This document shows positions 50,027 through 58,800 of a stretch of 64,000 nucleotides of DNA, piece by piece (position 1 is the stretch's first letter; every line of letters starts with the position of its first letter). Location of the stretch: the NCBI GenBank assembly GCA_963728445.1, contig CAVSJO010000007.1, positions 248,001 through 312,000 of the forward strand. Reading direction: 5' to 3'. A model generated the notes under the pieces. The model had not been told where the DNA came from, ran no database searches, and was given only the letters and a program-made list of their open reading frames with translations. The position numbers and the translations under genes were made by a program. This stretch comes from CAVSJO01 sp963728445 (GTDB lineage Bacteria > Gemmatimonadota > Gemmatimonadetes > Longimicrobiales > RSA9).

Positions 50027-50230
50027 CCCCCCGCAGGGACCGAAGGTCCCGCCCCCCCTCGGAGCGGCGCAAAGCGCCGCGACCCCCTGGAAGGGACCGA
50101 AGGTCCCGCCCCCCCTCGGAGCGGCGCAAAGCGCCGCGACCCCCTCGAAAGGGCGCGCAGCGCCCTGACCCCCTCGGAGGCGCGCCCAGCGCGCCGACCC
50201 CCTGGAAGCGGCGCAAAGCGCCGCGACCCC
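50027..50230 (-). repeat. Hairpin array A5, seven units, at the stop of the LptG gene
   Basis: On the minus strand the TAG at 50233-50231 continues GGGGGTCGCGGCGC. Seven hairpins follow: GCGGCGC/GCGCCGC (TTT), GGCGCGC/GCGCGCC (TGG), AGGGCGC/GCGCCCT (TGC), GCGGCGC/GCGCCGC, GGGACC/GGTCCC (TTC), GCGGCGC/GCGCCGC and GGGACC/GGTCCC (TTC). The last four are a two-hairpin block repeated. The first linker is TCCAGGGGGTC, later ones mainly CGAGGGGG-type. The GGGAC-C-TTCG-G-TCCC units are C(UUCG)G tetraloops in RNA. Confidence 0.93.
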
Positions 50231-51301
50231 CTACGTCCTCACCCTCACCATCAAAACCACCCCCGCCGCCCCGAACACCGCGTTCGGCAGCCACGCCGCC
50301 ACCAGAGGATCGATCGTTCCGGCGGCCCCCGCCGCCCCCGCGATCTTGAACAGCATGAGGTAGACGATGGTCACGGCCAGGCTGATGCCCACGCCGTAGG
50401 CGGCGCCGCCCCGGCGCGACGAGGTGGCCAGCGGCGCGGCGAACAGCACGATGACGAGGCTCGCCACGGGCAGCGCGATCTTCTGCCACAGCTCCGTCTC
50501 GAGCTGCAGCGGCTTGCCGCCGGAGCGGCGCAGGATGCCGATGAAGCGCTTCAGCTCGGCGAAGCGCATCTGCTCCGGCTCCTTCGGCCGGGCGAGCAGG
50601 TCTTCGGGCTTCTCGCTGAACGACGGCTGGCGCAGGGACGAGAACTCCATCGTGCGCTCCTGACCCGGCCCGTAGAACAGGCGCACGTAGCCGTCGTAGA
50701 GGGTCCAGCCGCTGTCGGGCAGGAAGGCGGCGGTCCGCGCCACGAGCTGGCGGCCCGGCACGTCCGGCTCGTCGCCTTCCCGCTCCATGGCGAGGCCGTA
50801 GATGCGGTTGGCCTCGGGGATGAGGCGGCGGATCTCGAAGACGTCGCCGTGCTGGTTGCGGTAGACGAAGTCCTCGCGCGTCTGGCTGTTCCGGTTCGCG
50901 CCCATCACTTCGGCGCGCTTCTGGTCCGCGACGGGCGCCAGCTCGGACAGGGCGAGGCCGAAGAGCGTGAGCAGCACGCCCATGATCGGGACCCACAGGA
51001 AGAGCCGGTGGAAGCTGACGCCGCCGGACTTGGCGGCGGCGACCTCCGAATGACGCGTCATCGTGTTGACGGTGAACACCGTCGCGATGAGCGCCGCGAT
51101 GGGCAGGGACCACACCATGAAGGTGGGGAGCTGGTAGACGTAGCCCATGGCGACGGCGCCGGCGCTGAGTCCCCGGGCCTGGAACTTGTCCAGGTTGTCC
51201 GTCACGTCGCCGAGGATGAACAGCGCCGGCGTCGAGATCGTGAACAGGATCGTCAGTCTGACGAACTGCCCGATGATGTAGCGGTCGAGGAGGCGGAACA
51301 C
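50231..51301 (-). CDS. lptG: LptF/LptG-family permease (LptG-like)
   Basis: 356 residues from GTG at 51301. Membrane helices are near residues 12-32, 50-80 and 95-125, then a periplasmic beta-jellyroll of about 150 residues. Three C-terminal helices follow (KIALPVASLVIVLFAAPLAT, then GVGISLAVTIVYLMLFK). LptG pairs with LptF in the ABC transporter that extracts lipopolysaccharide from the inner membrane. It starts three bases after the lptF stop. It is the second gene of the pair, and its stop codon opens array A5. Confidence 0.9.
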   Translation of the reverse strand: MFRLLDRYIIGQFVRLTILFTISTPALFILGDVTDNLDKFQARGLSAGAVAMGYVYQLPTFMVWSLPIAALIATVFTVNTMTRHSEVAAAKSGGVSFHRLFLWVPIMGVLLTLFGLALSELAPVADQKRAEVMGANRNSQTREDFVYRNQHGDVFEIRRLIPEANRIYGLAMEREGDEPDVPGRQLVARTAAFLPDSGWTLYDGYVRLFYGPGQERTMEFSSLRQPSFSEKPEDLLARPKEPEQMRFAELKRFIGILRRSGGKPLQLETELWQKIALPVASLVIVLFAAPLATSSRRGGAAYGVGISLAVTIVYLMLFKIAGAAGAAGTIDPLVAAWLPNAVFGAAGVVLMVRVRT

Positions 51302-51304
51302 GGC

Positions 51305-52723
51305 TCAGCTCCGGCGCAGCGCGCGCAGCGGGCGCTGCACGAGGCTGCGCAGCGAGTACCAGAAGTCGTCCCAGCCGCCGCCCCGCGACGTCGCCATCAC
51401 CTTGCCGAGCCGTGAGACGCCGATCAGGCCGAGGATCAGGAAGACGATGTTGGCGGCGAACATCGCCAGGAACGGGGAGACCTTGCCCGTGTCGCCCAGG
51501 GACTCCCCGCCGATCAGGCCCACGTAGTAGACGCCGAAGATGGAGACCGAGACGGCGATGACCATGCCCACCCCGCCCCGCGGGAAGCGGATCGCGAGGG
51601 GCACGCCGATGAGAACGAAGACGATGCACGCCACCGGGATCGCGATCTTCTTCCACCACTCGACCCTGCGCTGGTTGACCCGGACCTGAAGCGCCCGGGC
51701 CTCGTCGCCCAGCGTCATCAGCCGCGAGCGCACCCGCTGCGTCAGCGGGTCGTGGGCCGCGGCCCCCTCCGACATCGCCGGTGTGAAGCGTTCCGCCGTC
51801 GTGTCGTCCAGCTCACGGTGCCGGCCCTGTCCGGCGAGGGCGTCGGAGACCGTCTCCTGCGACAGATCCGCCGTCTCCTGACGCACCTTCGCCAGGTCCG
51901 CCGACGCCCCGGCGATGTCCTGCGACAGCATCGCCATGGTCATCTCGCGGTCCGAGCGGTACTGGTCCTGGCTCCGCTGGAGCTGGTTGCCCACGTCCGC
52001 GATGCGCAGCCGCTGCTCGTCGTAGAACACGCGCTGGAACTGGTCCGGCTCCTCCTGCCCGACCTCGTGGATCCAGCCGTTGTACAGCGTCAGGAACAGG
52101 TCCGTGCGCGCCCGGTTGAACGCCATCTTCCCGCTGTCCGCGTAGATCGTCCGGTAGCGCTCCGGGTCGCTCATGTCGTAGATGGCGACGTCGCTCAGAC
52201 GGTTCGTCGCCGGATCGATGCGCGCCGCCTGGAGGTAGTAGCGCGAGCGCAGATCGCCCGCCTGGATCTCGTTGATGACCTGCTCCTTGAGCTGCAGCGT
52301 CGGGCTCTTCCGCGCGATGTCGATCAGCAGGTTCGAGAGCTGGTGGTTCGTCTCCGGCAGCACCCGGTCCATGAAGTAGACCATGCCCACCGTCAGCAGC
52401 GTCGCGCAAAGCAGCAGCGGCACGAGCAGACGCGCGACGTTCACGCCGCTCGCCTTCAGCGCCGTGATCTCGTTCTCCGCCGCCAGGTTCCCGAACGCGT
52501 ACAGCACCGCGACGAGCACCGCCATCGGCACCGTCAGCGCCAGCGTGTGCGGGATCGACAGCGCGAATACGTTCAGGATCACCGACCAGGACAGACCCTT
52601 GCCCGCCAGGTCCTTGAACCGCTGCGCCACCACGTTGATGAGCAGCAGCCCGCTCAGCGTGCTGACCGCGAACAGGAACGGCCCCAGGTGGGACCGGATG
52701 AGATAGCGTGTGAGGATCCGCAT
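51305..52723 (-). CDS. lptF: LptF/LptG-family permease (LptF-like) with enlarged periplasmic part
   Basis: 472 residues from ATG at 52723, about 90-110 longer than usual. N-terminal helices (LFAVSTLSGLLLINVVAQRF, then LALTVPMAVLVAVLYAFGNL) and the typical ENEITALKASGVNV loop are clear. So is the C-terminal block KKIAIPVACIVFVLIGVPLA. The extra length lies at about residues 235-330, a Gln/Arg/Asp-rich predicted coiled coil (RSQDQYRSDREMTMAML, SADLAKVRQETADLSQETV). LptF works with LptG in LPS export. The gene diverges from sprA across a 90-base promoter region. Confidence 0.9.
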   Translation of the reverse strand: MRILTRYLIRSHLGPFLFAVSTLSGLLLINVVAQRFKDLAGKGLSWSVILNVFALSIPHTLALTVPMAVLVAVLYAFGNLAAENEITALKASGVNVARLLVPLLLCATLLTVGMVYFMDRVLPETNHQLSNLLIDIARKSPTLQLKEQVINEIQAGDLRSRYYLQAARIDPATNRLSDVAIYDMSDPERYRTIYADSGKMAFNRARTDLFLTLYNGWIHEVGQEEPDQFQRVFYDEQRLRIADVGNQLQRSQDQYRSDREMTMAMLSQDIAGASADLAKVRQETADLSQETVSDALAGQGRHRELDDTTAERFTPAMSEGAAAHDPLTQRVRSRLMTLGDEARALQVRVNQRRVEWWKKIAIPVACIVFVLIGVPLAIRFPRGGVGMVIAVSVSIFGVYYVGLIGGESLGDTGKVSPFLAMFAANIVFLILGLIGVSRLGKVMATSRGGGWDDFWYSLRSLVQRPLRALRRS

Positions 52724-52733
52724 GCCTGACCGG

Positions 52734-52762
52734 TTGAGAAACCTCTAAAGCCTGACGATATT
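52734..52762 (+). promoter_or_regulatory. Putative sprA promoter
   Basis: TTGAGA (52734-52739; five of six bases of the -35 consensus) and GATATT (52757-52762; four of six) are spaced 17 bases apart in the short gap between the divergent lptF and sprA starts. They lie in a local AT-rich patch. Transcription would begin near 52769, about 45 bases before the sprA ATG. Confidence 0.5.
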
Positions 52763-52813
52763 TCGAGTTCTGTGCTCCCACAAGCGACCCACCTGCCGGA
52801 CGCGGCGTGACGG

Positions 52814-55800
52814 ATGCGCCTTCGCGGGCTGCTGCTCCTCCTGCTCCTCGCCTTCGCGGCGCCGCTCCTCGCCGAGCGTCGCCGGGCCCCCGCGCGCCCC
52901 GCGCCCCCGGCGGCCGAGGCCGCGCCGCCCGCCGCCGCGCCCGCCGCCGTGGCCGCGCACCCCGCCGCCGCCGCCGCGCCCGCCGACACCGGCACCGTCC
53001 GCCTCGGCCTCGAGCGCCTGCCCCTGCCGTTCCCCGTGGATCTCCGCGCGGCGACGCACGCGGTCCCCGGCGGAACGCACGCGGTCCCCGGCGGCTCGCC
53101 CGCCGCCCCGGACGCGGCGCCCGCCGCGGACCTGGCGTCCGCCTGGGCCGCCACCCGCGACTCCGCCCTCGCCCGCCTCGCGCTGGCGAGTACGCCCCCC
53201 CAGCCCGCGTTGTTCCCCGAGCCCCAGCCCCAGCCCGAGCCCCAGCCCGAGCCCCAGCCCGAACCTCAGCCTCAGCCTCAGCCTCAGCCTCAGCCTACCT
53301 CCACTCTCCTCCCCACCGTCGTCACCCGCTACGCCGACCTCGCCATGGACGTCGAGGGCCGCGGCGAGCTGGGCGGCGCGTGGAGCCGCTTCCGGCCCTG
53401 CGACCCGTCGTACCAGCTCGGCTGCAACCCCGGCCTGTTCCCGCAGCTCCGGCCCGACATGCAGTTCTCCGTGCGCGTGGCCGGCACGGTCTCGGACCGC
53501 ATCCACGTGGACGTCGACTACGACCAGCGCCGGGAGTTCAGCGCGGCGAACAACATCAACCTGTGGTACCAGGGCAAGCCGGGCGAGCTGGTGCAGCGGG
53601 TCGAGGTCGGGGACGTCGCCATCGCGCTGCCGCCGTCCCGCTACCTGACGGAGGGCATCCCCGGCGGCAACTTCGGGTTCCGGGCCACGGCGGCGCGGGG
53701 TCCGCTGAGCCTGGAGGCGGTGTTCGCGCAGCAGAAGGGCGACGTCGCCAGCCGCGAGTTCCGGCTCGGCAGTCTGGGCGCGGGCTCCGCCGGCTCCGGG
53801 GGCTTCGTGCAGGACCAGGAGCTGGTGCTGGACGACGGCGACTACGCCCGGGGCCAGTTCTTCTTCGTCGTCGACCCGCGCTCGCTGCGGGGCTACCCGC
53901 AGATCGACGCGCTGAGCCTGCGCGGGGACGCCGCGTCGGCGGACGTGCGCCCGCGGGACGGGCAGTCCATCGTGCTGTACAGGGACGAGCGGCCGACGCT
54001 CACGAACCCGCAGCAGCAGGCGCAGCTCGGCTACTTCCAGGCGCAGGCAGAGACGGCCGGCGGCGAGCAGCGGCACAGCGGTCTGTTCCGGCGGCTGGTC
54101 CCGGGGGAGGACTACGTGGTGGACGCGAGCGGGCTGTGGCTGACGCTCCGCTCGCCGCTGCGGGAGGACGAGGCTCTGGCCGTCGGCTACGTGACGGCGG
54201 CGGGCGACACCGTGGGCGCCCTCGTCGGCTCGGACCGGGACCCGGCGGGGCCGCCGCCCACGCTGCGCCTGCTGCGCGGGCCCACGACGCAGCACCAGCC
54301 CGGCTCGGCCACGTGGGAGTACGAGATGCACGAGGTCTACCGCGTGGACACGTCCGACCGGCTGGACCCGTCCACCGTCGACCTGCGCGTGACGCTCGGT
54401 CAGCAGGACGCCGGCCGGGCGTTCGTCGAGGCGAACGGGCAGCAGGTACCCTTCCTGCGCCTTTTCGGCCTGGACGAGGAGGCGCCGAAGGACAAGCTGG
54501 ACGCGAGCCGCATCTACCAGCCCGGCGCCGGCTCGCTGACCGGCTCGGCGACGGGCGTGCGCGTCGCCGGCACGTTCGTCGTCTTCCCGACGCTGAAGCC
54601 GTTCGCCGTGCCGCCGGCCACGTCCGCGCTGGACTCCGCGGCCGCGGCCGCCGCCCTCGACGGGGACGCCAACCCCGCCATCTACGACGAGCCCGACCCC
54701 GTCACGCGCGCCAACGCGTCCCGCTTCCGCCTGGCCTTCCACTACAGCGTGCCCGTGGAGGGCACCGGCGCGTCCTTTTCGCTGGGCGCGTTCGGGCTGC
54801 GGGACGGCAGCGAGCGCCTGACGCTGGACGGCCGGCCGCTGCAGCGGGACGTCGACTACGCCGTCGACTACGAGCTCGGCACCGTCACGCTGCTGCACCC
54901 CGAGTCGCTGCTGGCCGGGAGCCCCGACGGGACGATCCGCGCCACGTGGGAGCAGAAGGCGGTCTTCGACGTCGCCCCGACCTCCCTGTTCGGGCTGAAC
55001 GCCGCCTACGACCTGGGCGAGCGCGGTCAGCTCCACTTCGTGTCCGTCTTCCGCTCCGAGAAGGCGCTCCAGACCCGTCCCGAGCTCGGCCTCGAGCCGG
55101 CGTCCATCCTCATGGGCGGCGTCAGCGGCTCCGTCGACCTGGGCGGCGCCTGGCTCGACCGCATGATCTCGGCGCTGCCGTTCCGGGTCGGCGGCGGGCC
55201 GGGTGGCGGCCCGGGCGCCGAGGGCGCCGGCCCCGGCGCCGCCGCGCAGGCCGCCCAGCCCTTCACGCAGCTCCGCCTGACGGGCGAGCTCGCGGCGTCC
55301 ATGCCCGACCCGAACACCCGGGGCGACACGTACCTCGACGACTTCGAGGCCACGGACGCGCTCCCCCTCTCCCTGCAGCGGCGGGACTGGACGCTCGCCT
55401 CGCGGCCGGAGCAGACGACGGGCGCCGAGGACGCGCTGCCGCCCGCCCCGTCCGTCGACAACGCCGCGTCCCTGGTCTGGCAGCACGACTACAACGTGGG
55501 CGGCCAGACCCTGGGCGCCCGCACCGCGCTGTCCATCGACAGTCTGATAAGCATCGCGGGGGCGGAGGTCCCGGAGCCCGTCATGTACCTCACGTTCGGG
55601 GGCACGCCGGCCCTCGACGGTGGCGACGGCACCGGCGGGACGGGGACGGGCACCGCGGCCGGGGACCGGCTCTGGCGCGGGATCACGACCGTGCTCTCGC
55701 CCACGGGGCGGGACCTCAGCAACACGGAGTACCTCGAGTTCTACGCGGCGGCGCCCGAGGGACGGGACCTCGCGCTGGTCGTGGACCTGGGCGACCTGTC

Positions 55801-58800
55801 CGAGGACGCGTTCTACTTCGACTCCGCCGGCGCGACGAACGGCGCGTACGCGGACGACGGGCGGCCGTGGGGCCTGGGCGTGCTGGACGAGGAGGCGCGG
55901 CTGTCGGAAGGCGAGGTGTGGAGCCAGTCTGCGGACCGGCGCGGGCTGTGGGACCAGCCGTGCCTGGCGGAGCCCGGCAAGTCCTACCCGCTGGGCGACC
56001 CCCGGGCCGACTGCACCCGCGGCAACGGCCTGGTCGACACGGAGGACCTGGACGGGAACGGCTTCCTCGAGACCGCCGACGGGCCCCACTTCCGCTACGT
56101 GATCCCGCTCCAGGGGCTGTCGAAGTACCTCGTCCGGGACCGCTCGCAGACGCGCACCGGCTTCGCGCTGTACCGCATCCCCCTGCACGGCGCCGACGGG
56201 CTCGCGCTGAACGGCGCAGGCGCCGGCACGCTGCGCTCCGTGAAGGAGCTGCGCGTGACCGTGACGGGCGATCCGGGGGCGACGTCCCTCATCGAGGTCG
56301 CCCGGCTCCGCCTCGTCGGCTCCCGCTGGACGAAGCGCCTGGGCAGCGGCGTGCTGGCGGGCCTCGTCGGCTCGGACGCCGGCTTCGGGTCGGCGACGAC
56401 GAACGTCCGCGTCGGCCCCGTCAGCCGCATCACCGACGGCGGCACGTACGCCTCGCCTCCGGGCGTGCACAGCGAGCTGCAGGACCCCACGGCGGCGTAC
56501 GGCGTGGGCGGCGTCGAGTACAACGAGAAGTCGCTGCGCGTCGCGTTCGACGCGCTGGAGGCGGGCGAGCGGGCCGAGGTCTACTACCGCTACCCGCAGA
56601 ACCCCCGCAGCTTCCTGAGCTACCGGGACCTGCGCTTCTGGGTCGTCGCGCCTGCGCGGCCGGGCCTGGCCGCCGGCGACCTGCGCCTGCTCCTGAAGGT
56701 CGGCACCGACGACAAGAATTACTACCTGTACCAGACGCCCCTCACGCCCGCCGCCGCGGCGTCCGTCCGGGCCGGGGACTGGAACCCGGAGCGCGTCGTC
56801 GACTTCCAGCGCTGGTTCGACCTGCGCGCCCGGGCGGAGGAGGAGCTGGCGGCCCGGGGCGGCGGGTCCGAGCAGCCGATCACGGTGTGGAGCGACGACT
56901 CGACGTACGCCGTCGTCCTCCAGGACCGCGCCCGGGCCCCGAACCTGGCCGCCGTCCGCGAGCTGACGCTGGCCGTCTACAACGCGTCGGGCTTCCCGCT
57001 GGACGGGGAGGTCTGGATCGACGACCTGCGGCTGGGCGGCGCCGTCACGGACCCGGGCGTCGCCGGGCACCTGGACCTGGACTTCCGCGCCGGCGACTTC
57101 CTGTCGGGCACCGCGTCCCTGGCGGGGCAGGGCGCCCGCTACCGGCAGCTCCGGGACGGCCCCGACTACCAGGGCAGCGCCGACTGGGGCGTGACGGGGA
57201 CCGCGCGGCTGGACCGAATGCTCCCGGCGTCGTGGCAGATCGCCGCGCCCCTCACCTTCCAGTTCGACCGCACGGCGCTCGACCCCCTCTTCCTGCAGGG
57301 CAGCGACGTCGCCGCCGGTCAGCTCACCGGGCTGCGGGGCAGCGGCGCCGGCGTCACGCGCGTCGGCGTGGTGCTGCGCCGGGACGCGCCGGCGGACAGC
57401 TCGCTGCTCGGCGCGATCCTGGACGGCGCGGCGCTGAGCGTGAACTACGCTTCGGCGGGCACCGACCGGGTGCTGACCAGCGAGAAGACGCGCTCGCTGG
57501 AGACGGGGCTGACGTACGGCGTCGCCCCGCGGAACCGGGACTTCCCCCTCACGCCCGCGTTCTTCGACCGGCTGATCCGCGCCGTCGCCCCCGGCTGGCT
57601 GGAGGAGTCGGAGCTGGTGCGGCGCCTCACCGACGCGAACCTGCGCTGGACGCCGGCGGACCTGTCGTTCGCGACGACGTGGCGGGACCGGAGCTCCCGC
57701 TCGTGGCGCTACGCGGACCCGCTCTCCGCGGCCGGGCAGGACCCGCTGCCGCCGACGCTGGCGCCGGACCGGCGGCTGGACACGGAGCTGCGCCTCGCGC
57801 TGCGGCCGGTGCAGTCCCTGGGCGCGTCCGTCGACGTGCGCAGCGGCCGGGACCTGCTGCCGCCGGACGAGGCGGTGGACGGCGACCTCGCCCGGTCGGC
57901 CCTCCAGCGCGAGCGGCGCAGCCTGGCCGGGCTCGACGTCGGCTGGGAGCGGGAGCGCAGCGTCGCCGGCCGCCTGGACTTCCGGCCCCGCCTCTCCGAC
58001 TGGCTGCAGCCAGGGCTCACGTACTCATCCAGCTTCCGCGGCAGCCGCAGCCCGTCCCTGCTGGAGGTCCAGGTCCTGGGGCCCGACACGACCGCCGTCA
58101 TGCAGCGCGGGCTCAGCGCCGAGCGGCAGCTCACGCGCACGCTGCGCATCAGCCCGGCCCAGCTGCTGGACTCCAGCCGCGTCGCCGCCGCCGTGCTGCC
58201 CATCGACCTGTCCTGGAACGGCGCCCTCAGCTCCCGCTTCGACCGGGGCACCGCGGCGCCCGGGCTCGGCTACCAGCTCGGGCTCGGCGGCTTCGACGCG
58301 TTCCGCTCCGTCGGCGGCGACTCCGCCGTTTCCGCCCTGTCCCGGGACCTGTTCCGTGCCCGCTCCGGGCTGGCGCTGCCCCTCGGCTCCCGCGTCGAGG
58401 TGGGCTACTCCGAGGGCGGCTCCACCATCGAGAACCTGCGCGGCGGCTCCCGCACGCAGGACGAGCGCACGTGGCCCGACGTCCGCCTCTCCTGGGGCAG
58501 CCTGCCCGTGCCCGCGGCGCTCGCCGGCCTGTTCTCCCGCGTCTCCCTCGCCGCCGGCTACGAGCAGACGGACCGGACCGACCACCTGACCGGCGGGGCG
58601 GGGGAGGTCCGCACGCGCGACGACCGCAGCGTGCCCCTCCAGCTCGGCCTCGGACTCGGCGCCGGCGTCAGCGCGACCTACACCGGCGCCATCACCCGCG
58701 GCAACACGTCCGACCCCACCGGCGCCGCCCGCTCCACGTCCATGGACCACGGGGTGCAGGTCTCGGGTAGTTTCCGGGCGCCGGACGCCATGCGGGACCG

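Noticed and set aside
43561..50230. CRISPR interpretation of the arrays
   Set aside because: There are no unique spacers of regular length and no cas genes; the constant part is a 10-13 base linker and the variable part is self-complementary.
52745..57070. Very long minus-strand open frame (about 1440 codons) opposite sprA
   Set aside because: It mirrors the sprA codon pattern, has Arg/Val/Gly-rich low-complexity sequence and no domain. Long antisense frames are expected in DNA this GC-rich.
52807..58770. Long plus-strand open frame (about 1990 codons) overlapping sprA
   Set aside because: Arg/Pro/Ala-rich shadow in another frame of sprA; the sprA frame has signal peptide, family motifs and barrel strands.
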